Assembly: GCF_000758665.1 (NCBI RefSeq)
Contig: NZ_CP009285.1
Span: 3,286,001 to 3,350,000 of the forward strand
Direction: 5' to 3'
Length of the DNA stretch: 64,000 bases
Source of the DNA: Paenibacillus borealis
Lineage (GTDB): Bacteria; Bacillota; Bacilli; Paenibacillales; Paenibacillaceae
The notes under the pieces: model-generated
What the model was told of the DNA's origin: nothing
The model's input: only the letters and a program-made list of their open reading frames with translations
The model's database searches: none
Shown: positions 28,009-37,086 of the stretch, in pieces
How positions within the stretch are numbered: the stretch's first letter is position 1
How the letters are laid out: every line of letters starts with the position of its first letter
Translations under genes and position numbers: made by a program

Positions 28009-28779
28009 ATGCGGAGAACAGAATTGCTGCTGCAGCGGCTGGAGGAAATCGGCAAGTCACTGGAGCGCACAGGTGATGCACTATTATTATTAGGCGTTGG
28101 TTCCGTAGGGGTCGAGACGGCACGGATGGATGAGTATTCAGATTTGGACTTTTTTGTCATTGTGAAGCCGGGCGTGACCCGGAGATATATCGACCGGTTG
28201 GATTGGCTCGAAGCCATACAACCTCTTGCCTATGCCTTCAAGAATTCGGATCTTGGATATAAGGTATTGTTCGAGGATGGGATATTCGCAGAATATGCTG
28301 TATTCGAGGAATCGGAGCTGGCGGATGCCTCCTATACGGAGGGCCGGGTGATATGGAAGAATCCCCTGTATGCCAATACGGCAATCGCCAGACCTTTAAG
28401 ACCCCTCCCTTCTCCGAAGGAGGATTCCCTGGACTTTCCTTTGAACGAAGCCTTAACCAATCTATACGTAGGCCTCGGACGTTATGCAAGAGGTGAGCGT
28501 CTATCCGCTACGCGGTTTATTCAGGGATATGCTATAGACAGGATTCTGTCTGTACTCCATCTGCTGGAGGACGAGGTTGATTATTATCCCGACCCGTTTG
28601 GAAATGAAAGACGGCTGGAGAAGAGATACCCCCGTTTTGCTGAAATTATCGGAAGCATGATACAGGGTTACGATCATGTTCCCGAATCGGCACTAAGCAT
28701 TCTGGATTTCTTAGAAGCAGTGTATCCGGTCAATCCAAGGTTAAGCGATGAGATCAGGCGGTTAGCCAAGCTAATGTAA
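28009..28779 (+). CDS. Nucleotidyltransferase-fold protein, possible antibiotic nucleotidyltransferase
   Basis: A 256-aa protein with the polymerase-beta-type nucleotidyltransferase motif: GVGSVGVETARMDEYSDLDF gives GS followed by DxD. The rest is helical, like lincosamide or aminoglycoside adenylyltransferases, but no feature fixes the substrate. AGGAGG lies before the ATG. It is a single gene with a 10-bp hairpin terminator after it and an intrinsic terminator inside its leader, an arrangement seen for several antibiotic-inducible genes of Firmicutes. Confidence 0.7.
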   Translation: MRRTELLLQRLEEIGKSLERTGDALLLLGVGSVGVETARMDEYSDLDFFVIVKPGVTRRYIDRLDWLEAIQPLAYAFKNSDLGYKVLFEDGIFAEYAVFEESELADASYTEGRVIWKNPLYANTAIARPLRPLPSPKEDSLDFPLNEALTNLYVGLGRYARGERLSATRFIQGYAIDRILSVLHLLEDEVDYYPDPFGNERRLEKRYPRFAEIIGSMIQGYDHVPESALSILDFLEAVYPVNPRLSDEIRRLAKLM

Positions 28780-28803
28780 AGTAAAGGTCTTACTTCCTGT
28801 TAT

Positions 28804-28833
28804 GGGAAAGAAAGGTTCTTGAATTTCTTTCCC
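28804..28833 (+). terminator. Hairpin after nucleotidyltransferase gene
   Basis: Perfect 10-bp stem GGGAAAGAAA / TTTCTTTCCC with a 10-nt loop and no long T-run. Confidence 0.6.
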
Positions 28834-28864
28834 GAAATGCAGGCGGGGTGGAATTTGTGGTATC

Positions 28865-28886
28865 TTATTTCCGTCAAAAGAAATAA
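28865..28886. promoter_or_regulatory. ArsR-type operator candidate
   Basis: TTATTTC-N8-GAAATAA, a perfect 7-bp inverted repeat 19 nt upstream of the ArsR-type gene. Confidence 0.5.
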
Positions 28887-28904
28887 ACGATTAAACGAAA
28901 AGGG

Positions 28905-29264
28905 ATGATTTTCGTAGACCAGGAACTTGTGGCTGCTCTTGCCACCGAATTTAGGAACTCGCTCAAGGTGCTGAACGCAGTCGGAGATGAGACCCGGCAG
29001 GCCATCCTGATGGCCTTGCTTCAAGGGCCGCAGAACCCCGGCATGCGTGTAGGTGAGATAAGGGTGGAAACCCACTTATCCCGGCCGGCTGTTTCGCATC
29101 ATCTGAAAATATTGAAAGAGGCACAGATTATTAGCGTCCGGAAAGAAGGAACCCGCAACTATTATCGTCTGGACACCGGAAGCAAGCTGATGTTGATGAA
29201 AAGTCTGGTGAACGAAATAGAGAAGGTCCTTGCACAATGTGATGGACAAGCACGGGAGCAGTAA
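28905..29264 (+). CDS. ArsR family transcriptional regulator
   Basis: A roughly 119-aa winged-helix repressor (LNAVGDETRQAILMALL, then LSRPAVSHHLKILKEAQI and VRKEGTRNYYRLD). No cysteine pair for metal sensing is visible in the recognition helix. The start is unsure: AAAAGGG directly abuts the ATG at 28905, and a GTG 24 nt later has AGGA at 4 nt. It is 28 nt before an aldo/keto reductase gene with which it probably forms an operon. Confidence 0.82.
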   Translation: MIFVDQELVAALATEFRNSLKVLNAVGDETRQAILMALLQGPQNPGMRVGEIRVETHLSRPAVSHHLKILKEAQIISVRKEGTRNYYRLDTGSKLMLMKSLVNEIEKVLAQCDGQAREQ

Positions 29265-29292
29265 TCCGGAAGATTAGGGAGGGGGTCCGCTA

Positions 29293-30156
29293 ATGAATCA
29301 GACAGTTCAAGCCGTGAACGGGGTAAATATTCCTCAACTCGGGTTCGGCCTCTATAAGATCAAGAATGGGGAAGCCTTTGAGCGGACGGTAGAGAATGCT
29401 ATCCGGAGCGGGTACCGCCATTTCGATACTGCGAAAATTTACGGCAATGAAGCGGCACTGGGCCGGGTGATCCGGCAAAGTGGTATGGACCGGGAGGGAT
29501 TCTTCCTTACGTCCAAAGCCTGGACGACAGACCTTGGGTATCATGCAACGAGAAGGGCGTTCGAGGAGACTTGCCGGAAGCTGAACGTAACGTATCTCGA
29601 TATGTATCTGATCCATTTCGCCGGTCCTCATTATGTTGAGGCCTGGAAGGCGATGGAGGAGCTGTACGATGAAGGCAGGATCAGAGTCATAGGTGTGGCC
29701 AATTTCGATATCCGCCATCTCGAGCACCTTAAGAAGAACTCCCGGATCCTGCCGATGGTGAATCAGATCGAAACCCATCCGGAATTTCAGCAGAAGGAAT
29801 TGCATGACTACATGTTTCAGAATCAGATTCTCCATGAGGCATGGGGGCCGCTGGGGCAGGGAAGCAAAGTGCTGCTGGAGCATCCGGAGCTGGCAGCAAT
29901 TGCTCATGCTCACCGCAAGTCGGTTGCCCAGGTCATTCTGCGCTGGCATCTGGAGCGCGGAATTATTGTTATCCCCAAATCGTCGAATCCTCAAAGGATA
30001 CAAGAGAATAGCGAAATTTTCGGCTTTGAGCTGAGCGGGGAGGAAATGGAGCGAATCCGGCGGCTGGATACGGGGAAGAGATATTCCGTAAACCCGGCAG
30101 GTCTTATGGTCAACCCGGTGTACGTGAAACTAATGAAGCTATTCATTCCAAGGTAA
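29293..30156 (+). CDS. Aldo/keto reductase
   Basis: A 287-aa NADPH-dependent carbonyl reductase with the AKR tetrad: Asp in FDTAKIYGNE, Tyr in the same motif, Lys in LTSKAW and His in LIHFAG. IPKSSNPQRIQEN is the nicotinamide phosphate-binding segment. It belongs to the 2,5-diketo-gluconate reductase-like group by its opening VNIPQLGFGLYKI. GGGAGGGGG precedes the ATG, 28 nt after the ArsR gene. The substrate is unknown; aldehyde detoxification is usual. Confidence 0.9.
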   Translation: MNQTVQAVNGVNIPQLGFGLYKIKNGEAFERTVENAIRSGYRHFDTAKIYGNEAALGRVIRQSGMDREGFFLTSKAWTTDLGYHATRRAFEETCRKLNVTYLDMYLIHFAGPHYVEAWKAMEELYDEGRIRVIGVANFDIRHLEHLKKNSRILPMVNQIETHPEFQQKELHDYMFQNQILHEAWGPLGQGSKVLLEHPELAAIAHAHRKSVAQVILRWHLERGIIVIPKSSNPQRIQENSEIFGFELSGEEMERIRRLDTGKRYSVNPAGLMVNPVYVKLMKLFIPR

Positions 30157-30183
30157 GTCCGCATAGAGCCTTATCATAAGCAG

Positions 30184-30627
30184 TCAAGGTGCTTTCGTTC
30201 TCTCCGCCAGTGAAGCAATCGACTCCATGTCCTGATCGGTTAACTGACTCAGAAAATGCCTGCGTATTGCCTTGGAGACTACGGGAAGGGCAGCCTCCAA
30301 GGCGGATCTGCCGGCAGAAGTAATGATAATTTGTACACCCCGGTCTGTGTCCAGCGGTTTTCTTTGAACAAGCCCCCGTTTCTCCATCCGCGTCAGATGA
30401 TGGGATAACCTGCTTTTATCCCAGTCCATGGAGTCAGCCAGCTCCTGTTGGCGAAGCTTCCCGTCTCCGAATTGTACTAACCGGTCTAATACTCCGAAAT
30501 CGCCTTCGGATAACCCGGTATGCTCAGACATCTCTTTCACAACCCGGCCGAAGATCCGTTTGAAGGAACCTTTCCACATATTCCATATTTGCATTTCATC
30601 TTCGTTTAATTCGCTCATATTGTCCAT
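30184..30627 (-). CDS. MarR family transcriptional regulator
   Basis: A regulator of about 147 aa with the MarR HTH (RQQELADSMDWDKSRLSHHL, TRMEKRGLVQRKPLDTDRG). The frame is open to 30663, but that start would place operator 30644-30659 inside the gene. ATG 30627 (MDNMSELN) or 30618 is more likely. A TATGAT -10 at 30639-30634 would start the transcript almost at 30627, so the mRNA may be nearly leaderless. It is divergent from the aldo/keto reductase gene at 30737 and probably represses it. Confidence 0.83.
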   Translation of the reverse strand: MDNMSELNEDEMQIWNMWKGSFKRIFGRVVKEMSEHTGLSEGDFGVLDRLVQFGDGKLRQQELADSMDWDKSRLSHHLTRMEKRGLVQRKPLDTDRGVQIIITSAGRSALEAALPVVSKAIRRHFLSQLTDQDMESIASLAERTKAP

Positions 30628-30643
30628 AGAAGGATCATAGCAT

Positions 30644-30699
30644 GGTTGACGCATCAACCACAAGGTGGTATTGTGTGTTTATTGGTTGACATGTCAACC
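30644..30699. promoter_or_regulatory. Two matching MarR operators and divergent promoters
   Basis: GGTTGA-CGCA-TCAACC (30644-30659) and the perfect palindrome GGTTGACATGTCAACC (30684-30699). The second contains the -35 TTGACA (30686-30691) of the rightward promoter, whose TATAAA -10 is at 30708-30713. The first overlaps the leftward promoter. Confidence 0.75.
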
Positions 30700-30736
30700 T
30701 GAAGATTTATAAACATACTAGGAGTGTGACTATTCA

Positions 30737-31708
30737 ATGGAATATGTGAAGCTTGGACGAAGCGGACTGGACGTTTCGAAGTTAAGTCTTGGAACCATGA
30801 GCTTCGGGGTACCTGAGCGCGGCAATACCCCGTGGTCGTTGAATGAAGAGAACAGCAGACCGATTATTAAAAGAGCAATAGAATTAGGCATTAACTTTTT
30901 CAGTACTGCTAATATGTATTCCGACGGCACAAGTGAAGAAATTCTCGGAAGGGCAATAAGGGACTTTGCCCGCCGGGACGAAGCGGTGATTGCCACGAAG
31001 GTGTTCGTACCGATGCGTAAGGGTCCGAATGCAATGGGCCTTTCCCGCAAAACCATAATGACCGAAATTGATAACAGTCTACGACGGCTTGGAACAGACT
31101 ACATTGACCTGTATCAGATTCACCGCTATGACCCGGATACGCCGGTCGAGGAGACGATGGAGGCACTCCACGATTTAGTGAAGGCGGGCAAGGTGAGGTA
31201 CCTTGGAGCATCCTCCATGCTGGCCTGGCAGTTTGCGAAGGCGCAGTCCACCGCAGAGCGAAACGGCTGGACAAGATTTATTGCTATGGAAAACAGACTT
31301 AACCTGCTGTATCGGGAAGAAGAAAGGGAAATGCTCCCGCTATGTAAAGATCAGGGGGTAGGGATCACACCTTATCTGCCTCTGGCTGCGGGCCGGTTAA
31401 CCCGGGATTGGGATCAGCTCACAGAACGATCAGAGAAAGACCAGGTAGCCAAGGCGATGTTTACCAGAACGGAGGAAGCGGACCGCAAAGTTGTACAGAG
31501 AGTTGCCGAGGTTGCTGCGAACCGTGGACTTCCGCGCGCACAGATTGCGCTTGCCTGGCTGCTGCACAAGGAGGAGGTCACAGCTCCGGTCATCGGGTCG
31601 ACCCGCATCAGCCAGCTTGAAGATTCGGTTTCGGCATTGTCTGTTCAATTGACATCTGAAGAGATCACAAGTCTGGAAGAACTTTATATCCCTCATCCAT
31701 TCATCTAA
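30737..31708 (+). CDS. Aldo/keto reductase
   Basis: A 323-aa reductase of the AKR superfamily, of the beta-subunit/general-stress type: MEYVKLGRSGLDVSKLSLGT at the start, FSTANMYSDG in place of the usual DTADxYG, TKVFVPM with the catalytic Lys, and IHRYDPDTPVEETMEAL. The catalytic Asp position reads Thr-Ala after Ser (FSTANMY), a departure from the standard Asp that deserves checking. Its operator overlaps the -35, so it should be induced when the divergent MarR repressor releases DNA. Confidence 0.88.
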   Translation: MEYVKLGRSGLDVSKLSLGTMSFGVPERGNTPWSLNEENSRPIIKRAIELGINFFSTANMYSDGTSEEILGRAIRDFARRDEAVIATKVFVPMRKGPNAMGLSRKTIMTEIDNSLRRLGTDYIDLYQIHRYDPDTPVEETMEALHDLVKAGKVRYLGASSMLAWQFAKAQSTAERNGWTRFIAMENRLNLLYREEEREMLPLCKDQGVGITPYLPLAAGRLTRDWDQLTERSEKDQVAKAMFTRTEEADRKVVQRVAEVAANRGLPRAQIALAWLLHKEEVTAPVIGSTRISQLEDSVSALSVQLTSEEITSLEELYIPHPFI

Positions 31709-31756
31709 ACAGCCTGAAGTTTTATTAAAATGTGATTCCCGCTATATTTGCAAGAA

Positions 31757-31784
31757 GAAGGGCGCCGGGCTGCGCCCTTTTTTC
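31757..31784 (+). terminator. Terminator after aldo/keto reductase gene
   Basis: AAGGGCGC-CGGGCT-GCGCCCTT followed by TTTT. A second nested hairpin, GAAACGG...CCGTTTC with inner CCGTCCTT/AAGGACGG, lies at 31841-31881. Confidence 0.8.
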
Positions 31785-31931
31785 CTGAAATATAAGAATT
31801 TATATGTTTCACATGATAACTTATCCTTCTATTTCTCGCTGAAACGGTACCGTCCTTACAAAAGGACGGCAAAGCCGTTTCTACTTGTTTGTTACATTTT
31901 AACGAGACAGCTCTGCAAAAGCATGCTATGC

Positions 31932-31959
31932 TATAATCAATTACCGACAGACAGTCGGT
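31932..31959 (+). promoter_or_regulatory. -10 element and TetR operator
   Basis: TATAAT (31932-31937) followed by ACCGAC-AGACA-GTCGGT (31943-31959), a TetR-type palindrome placed just after the promoter and 26 nt before the TetR gene. Confidence 0.65.
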
Positions 31960-31985
31960 CGGCACAACTTAAGGAGAACTAAACT

Positions 31986-32648
31986 ATGAGAATTGTAAAA
32001 GAAGCCGAAATACGCAGAAATGAAATCCTTGACGCAGCGGAAGAGCTTTTCGGCCAGAAGGGCTTTGACGGAACCAGCACGGGCGATATTCTGGGCAAGG
32101 TCGGGATTGCACGGGGGACGCTATATTATCACTTCAAGTCCAAGGAGGATATTATGGATGCGCTGATTGAACGGACGAATGCCAATATTCTGGGGGCCGC
32201 GCAGCACATTGCCGCTGACAAGAGCATACCTGTCATTGACCGGATTCTCCGCGTGGTTATGGCACTGAACATTAGCGGCGGAGGCGGAAGCAGCACGGAA
32301 ATCATGGAGCATATTCACAAGCCGCAGAACGCGCTTATGCATCAGAAGATTCAAAAGGCGATCATCAGCGGTGTTCCGCCGATCCTGACGCCAATCATCT
32401 GCGAAGGCATTGAGCAGGGAATATTCAACACACAGTATCCCTATGAATGTATGGAAATGGTTGTGATCTATGCGAATACGATTTTTGATGATGATATGGT
32501 TGAAATGACAGATGAGGTGCGCATGTCACGCATACTGGCGTTTATTTCGAACGTTGAAAGGCTGCTGGGTGCGGAGAGCGGAAGTCTCATGAGTGTAATG
32601 CAGATGTTTGGCTATGGAGATGGAGCTAGAGATGATGATGGTGAATAG
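31986..32648 (+). CDS. TetR family transcriptional regulator
   Basis: A 220-aa repressor. The N-terminal HTH is plain: RNEILDAAEELFGQKGFDG, then TSTGDILGKVGIARGTLYYH and FKSKEDIM. The C-terminal ligand domain is not assignable. AAGGAG lies 9 nt before the ATG. It leads a set of genes for an MFS transporter and ABC systems and probably controls them through the palindrome at 31943. Its end overlaps the MFS gene. Confidence 0.9.
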   Translation: MRIVKEAEIRRNEILDAAEELFGQKGFDGTSTGDILGKVGIARGTLYYHFKSKEDIMDALIERTNANILGAAQHIAADKSIPVIDRILRVVMALNISGGGGSSTEIMEHIHKPQNALMHQKIQKAIISGVPPILTPIICEGIEQGIFNTQYPYECMEMVVIYANTIFDDDMVEMTDEVRMSRILAFISNVERLLGAESGSLMSVMQMFGYGDGARDDDGE

Positions 32649-33939
32649 TTCCGGCACAGCCTTCAGTAAATTTCTGCTGCTCTGGTCAGGACAGCTGATT
32701 TCAGCAATAGGAAGCGGGCTTACCTCGTTCGGGCTGGGCATTTATATTTATCAGCAGACCGGTCAGGCATCCGCGATGGCACTGGTCACTTTGCTGGCGT
32801 TTATGCCCTCGCTGTTATTAAGCCCTGTGGCGGGAGTGCTGGCGGACCGCTATGACCGCAGGCTGCTGATGGTACTCGGCGACAGTCTTTCCGCAACAGG
32901 GCTTATTTTCATTCTAATCTGTTTACTGAACGGAGAAGCGCAGCTGTGGCAGATTTGTATAGGAGTGACTATTAGCTCGGTGTTCTCCTCGCTGCTTGAT
33001 CCGGCTTACAAGGCTACGGTTACGGATCTGCTCAGCGAGGAGCAATACACGAAGGCTAGCGGTTTTGTTCAGGTGGCTGGTTCAGCCAAATATCTGATTT
33101 CGCCTGTCATCGCCGGATTTCTGCTCGTTGTTTCAGATGTGAAGCTGCTGCTGATCATCGATATCTGCACATTTTTCGTAACTGTTGCTACAACGCTTGC
33201 TGTACGCAGCGGTCTTGCTTCCAAGCAACCGGAACAGGCTCAAGCGTTTATCCGCGAATTCAAAGACGGCTGGAGAGCTGTTTCCGGTAAACGGGGCGTG
33301 CTGGTGCTTGTGATTATGACCTCTGTAATGACATTTTTTATTGGATTCATTGAGACCCTGTCCATGCCGATGATTCTGAGCTTTTCGGACAGTGCTGTAT
33401 TAGGTACGCTTGAGACCATTATCGCCTCGGGGATGCTTGTATCGAGTGTGATTATAGGAATGCTGCCGATGAAGAAGGGTTTTGTCAGAATCCTGTCAGT
33501 GTCGCTGTTTGGCTCAGGGATAAGTATGGCAGCCTTCGGACTCCGGGAGAATATTGTGCTGATCAGTATTTCGGGATTTCTCTTTTTTGCCATGCTGCCG
33601 TTCACGAACACAGCCTTGGATTATCTGGTCCGCACCAACATCGATAATTCCGTTCAGGGAAGAGCGTGGTCATTGATTGGATTGGTGTCACAACTGGGGT
33701 TTGTCGCCGCTTATACGCTATCCGGTGTGCTGGCGGATTATGTGTTCACTCCATTACTGGTGACAGGCGGAGTGCTTGCCGGCAGTGTGGGGGAGGTCAT
33801 CGGCACAGGCAGCGGGCGGGGCATGGGACTGCTCATTATCATTGCAGGCCTGCTGTTAAGCGCAGCCTCGTTAATCATTTATAATTTGAAATCGATCAGA
33901 AGCCTTGAGAACAGGGGTGACGTATGTACTACCGAATAA
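32632..33939 (+). CDS. MFS efflux transporter
   Basis: A 12-segment major facilitator of about 435 aa. It opens FLLLWSGQLISAIGSGLTSF and has the loop motif GVLADRYDRRLLMVLGD, both typical of the MFS_3/macrolide-efflux and enterobactin-exporter-like group. Several ATGs are possible (32608-32638); 32632 has GGAG upstream and overlaps the TetR gene by 17 nt. The end overlaps the next gene by 16 nt. It probably exports a toxic or signalling molecule. Confidence 0.88.
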   Translation: MMMVNSSGTAFSKFLLLWSGQLISAIGSGLTSFGLGIYIYQQTGQASAMALVTLLAFMPSLLLSPVAGVLADRYDRRLLMVLGDSLSATGLIFILICLLNGEAQLWQICIGVTISSVFSSLLDPAYKATVTDLLSEEQYTKASGFVQVAGSAKYLISPVIAGFLLVVSDVKLLLIIDICTFFVTVATTLAVRSGLASKQPEQAQAFIREFKDGWRAVSGKRGVLVLVIMTSVMTFFIGFIETLSMPMILSFSDSAVLGTLETIIASGMLVSSVIIGMLPMKKGFVRILSVSLFGSGISMAAFGLRENIVLISISGFLFFAMLPFTNTALDYLVRTNIDNSVQGRAWSLIGLVSQLGFVAAYTLSGVLADYVFTPLLVTGGVLAGSVGEVIGTGSGRGMGLLIIIAGLLLSAASLIIYNLKSIRSLENRGDVCTTE

Positions 33940-36242
33940 TCCGCAATGATATTCTCAAAAGCAAAGGGATTACCATGACCACCATGATCTTTGTGGCTGC
34001 CGCGGCTATGCTGGTTTCTCTGTCTGCGATACTGGTCGTCAATCTGTCCGGGGCCATTGATACGCTGATGAAGCAGGCCGGAACACCGCATTTCATGCAG
34101 ATGCATTCCGGTGAACTGGATAAGGCGCGGTTTACCGCCTTTGCCGAGCAGAACAGCAAGGTTGACGAATTTCAGGTGCTTGATTTCCTTAATGTCGAAG
34201 GTGCACGGATTATAATCGACGGCAAATCGCTTGCGGACAGCGTTCAGGATAACGGCTTCAGCACGCAAAGCGGGAAATTTGATTATCTGCTGGACCTGGA
34301 CGGAAATGTGATTACGGCAGCTGACGGTGAGGTCTATGTTCCGGTTACCTATATGAAGGATGGAACCGCAAAGGTTGGGAGTACGATTGCTGTAGCCGGC
34401 AAGAATTTTACCGTAGCAGGGTTTCTGCGTGATTCACAGATGAATTCACTGCTCGCCTCGTCCAAGAGATTCCTCGTTAGCCCGCATGATTATGCGGAAA
34501 TTAAGGATTCAGGAAGCACCGAATATCTGATTGAGTTCAGACTCAAGGACTTGTCCACGCTTGGCGCATTTGAAACAGATTACACCGCAGCAGGCCTTGA
34601 AGCCAACGGACCGACCATTACCTATCCGCTATTCAAAATGCTTAATGCCATATCCGACGGACTCATGATTGCAGTCATCCTGCTGGCAAGCGTCCTGGTG
34701 GTTGTTATTGCATTTATGTGTATACGCTTTACGCTTCTTGCAACCATAGAAAGTGATTACCGCGAGATCGGTGTGATGAAAGCCATCGGATTACGTGTTT
34801 CAGACCTGAAGAAAATCTATCTTGCGAAATACGCAGGTGTGGCGGCGCTGGGCAGTATTCTCGGATTTGCGCTTTCATTCGTATTCAGAGGTCTGCTGCT
34901 TGAGAATATCAGGTTATACATGGGGGAGAGTGAGAACTCTGCGCTTGCCTTAGGCTGCGGGGTCATTGGTGTACTGCTTGTATTCCTTGCGGTTACCGCT
35001 TATGTGTACAGGGTGCTGACGCGCTTCCGGAAGATATCCCCCGCAGAAGCCATCCGCTTCGGCACTTCACAGGATCATCCGGCGGGATCGAAACGTTTCA
35101 ATCTGAGCAGCAACCGGTTGCTGAACACGAATATTTTTCTCGGTGTCAAGGATGTCCTGTCCAGAAAAAGTCTATACGGCACAATGCTCGCTGTACTCGT
35201 GATCTCCGCATTTATTATGATTGTTCCCCAGAACCTCTACAACACGATTGCCTCCAAAAGCTTCATCACCTACATGGGAATCGGGGACAGTGATCTGCGC
35301 CTGGATATTCAGCAGACTGGCAATATTGCTGAGAAGGCGGCAGATATTGCACAGGTCATGGATCAAGACGCGGCCATCTCCCGGTATGCAGTGCTGACAA
35401 CGCAGGCTCTCAAAGTGAAGCTGGGGGATGGATCGGAAGAACGCTTAAAGGTTGAGCTTGGCGATCATTCGGTCTTCCCGGTGGCCTATTCCCAGGGAAA
35501 CGGACCGGCTGCTGGCCATGAAATTGCCCTCTCCGCTGTGAACGCGGATGAACTGGGCAAGAAGCCAGGCGATGCTCTTACCCTGATGATCGACGGGGAG
35601 GCCCGGGAGCTCACGGTAAGCGGCATTTATTCGGATGTGACCAATGGCGGGAAAACGGCCAAAGCCGTGTTCAGTACGAAATCAGCGGAGGTCATGTGGT
35701 CCGTTATTTACGCAGAGCTGACGGATTCATCTCTAACCGGCAGCAAGGTAACCGAATATGCGGACCGTTTCAATTATGCGAAGGTGTCAGGCATCGATGA
35801 ATTCGTTACGCAGACCTTCGGCTCTACCATCAGCTCAGTAGGTAAGGCCTCATGGGCTGCCATTGCAGTGATGCTGTTCATAAATGTACTGATTACGCTG
35901 TTATTTATGCGGATGCTTGTGGCCAAGGACCGGCATTCCATTGCCGTCATGAAGTCACTCGGTTTTACAAACTCGGATTTGACAGTACAGTATTTCTCAC
36001 GTTCGCTATTTGTCCTCCTTATCGGGATGGTTCTCGGCACATTGCTGGCAAACACGCTCGGGCAGGTACTTGCGGGTGTATTGATTTCCTCATTTGGAGC
36101 TTCATCGTTCAAGTTCGTAATCAATCCGCTTTCGGCGTATGTGTTATGCCCGCTGATGATGGCAGGTTCAGTGCTGACTGCCACGATTATCGGTACAGCA
36201 GGAACAGGACGAATTCAAATATCCGGGAATATTAAGGAGTAG
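33924..36242 (+). CDS. FtsX-like ABC transporter permease
   Basis: A 772-aa permease with two FtsX domains, each built of a large extracellular region and three membrane segments: IESDYREIGVMKAIGLRVSD (first) and KDRHSIAVMKSLGFTNSD (second). This is the architecture of MacB/BceB/lipoprotein-release type permeases working with the ATPase at 36246. It overlaps the MFS gene by 16 nt and ends 3 nt before the ATPase gene. Such systems export peptides or confer resistance to cell-wall antibiotics; the substrate is not known. Confidence 0.88.
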   Translation: MYYRIIRNDILKSKGITMTTMIFVAAAAMLVSLSAILVVNLSGAIDTLMKQAGTPHFMQMHSGELDKARFTAFAEQNSKVDEFQVLDFLNVEGARIIIDGKSLADSVQDNGFSTQSGKFDYLLDLDGNVITAADGEVYVPVTYMKDGTAKVGSTIAVAGKNFTVAGFLRDSQMNSLLASSKRFLVSPHDYAEIKDSGSTEYLIEFRLKDLSTLGAFETDYTAAGLEANGPTITYPLFKMLNAISDGLMIAVILLASVLVVVIAFMCIRFTLLATIESDYREIGVMKAIGLRVSDLKKIYLAKYAGVAALGSILGFALSFVFRGLLLENIRLYMGESENSALALGCGVIGVLLVFLAVTAYVYRVLTRFRKISPAEAIRFGTSQDHPAGSKRFNLSSNRLLNTNIFLGVKDVLSRKSLYGTMLAVLVISAFIMIVPQNLYNTIASKSFITYMGIGDSDLRLDIQQTGNIAEKAADIAQVMDQDAAISRYAVLTTQALKVKLGDGSEERLKVELGDHSVFPVAYSQGNGPAAGHEIALSAVNADELGKKPGDALTLMIDGEARELTVSGIYSDVTNGGKTAKAVFSTKSAEVMWSVIYAELTDSSLTGSKVTEYADRFNYAKVSGIDEFVTQTFGSTISSVGKASWAAIAVMLFINVLITLLFMRMLVAKDRHSIAVMKSLGFTNSDLTVQYFSRSLFVLLIGMVLGTLLANTLGQVLAGVLISSFGASSFKFVINPLSAYVLCPLMMAGSVLTATIIGTAGTGRIQISGNIKE

Positions 36243-36245
36243 ATC

Positions 36246-37010
36246 ATGGAGATGAAGAAGATGCTTACCGGTATAAATATAACCAAACATTACGGAAACG
36301 GTGATGACAAGCGTAGGGTTCTGGACGGAGTGTCTATTGATATTGATAAAGGGGAATTCGTTTCGGTTATGGGACCTTCGGGCTCGGGCAAGTCGACGCT
36401 GATGTTTGCGCTGAGCGGGATGGAGCGTTTTGACGCCGGACGGGTTACCTTTGCCGGCAGGGATCTGGAGACACTTGCGGAGAATGAGCTTGCTGACCTG
36501 CGCAGAACGGGGATGGGCTTTGTGTTTCAGCAGCCGACATTGATGAAGAACTTGAACATCCTGGATAATATTATTCTTCCGTCCATGCGTGACAACAGGC
36601 GTAACGCTGCAGGGATTACAGAGAAAGCAAGACAGCTGATGCAGAAGGTGGGGATCGCGGAGCTGGCGAAGCGGGATATTACGCAGGCCTCGGGAGGGCA
36701 GCTTCAGCGTGCGGGGATATGCCGCGCATTGATGAGCAGCCCGGGCATTATTTTTGCTGATGAGCCGACCGGTGCGCTTAATCAGGCTGCAGCCCAGGAC
36801 ATTATGAACCTGCTGTCCGGGATCAATGAGGAAGGGACTGCGGTCATGCTGGTCACTCATGATGCAACCATTGCTGCGAGGACAGAGCGGATTATGTTCA
36901 TGTGTGACGGCAGAATCGTCAGCGAAATGCGGCTGCCGAAATATAGCGGCAAGGATATAGACGGCCGGATGAACAAGATCACGGTGAAAATGCGGGAAAT
37001 CGGGATTTAA
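36246..37010 (+). CDS. ABC transporter ATP-binding protein (LolD/MacB type)
   Basis: A 254-aa ATPase with Walker A GPSGSGKST, signature ASGGQLQRAGICRALM, Walker B IIFADEPTGAL and LVTHDATIAART. It is the partner of the FtsX-like permease immediately upstream. AAGGAG from the preceding gene end serves the ATG at 36246. The first 15 residues precede the usual domain start, so the ATG a little downstream is possible. Confidence 0.9.
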   Translation: MEMKKMLTGINITKHYGNGDDKRRVLDGVSIDIDKGEFVSVMGPSGSGKSTLMFALSGMERFDAGRVTFAGRDLETLAENELADLRRTGMGFVFQQPTLMKNLNILDNIILPSMRDNRRNAAGITEKARQLMQKVGIAELAKRDITQASGGQLQRAGICRALMSSPGIIFADEPTGALNQAAAQDIMNLLSGINEEGTAVMLVTHDATIAARTERIMFMCDGRIVSEMRLPKYSGKDIDGRMNKITVKMREIGI

Positions 37011-37086
37011 TAATAGCTAATGAACGATTAGCGCGGGCTGATCGTATTATAGTTATTTGCTGACACCAATGAAGAGGTGAGAGGAC

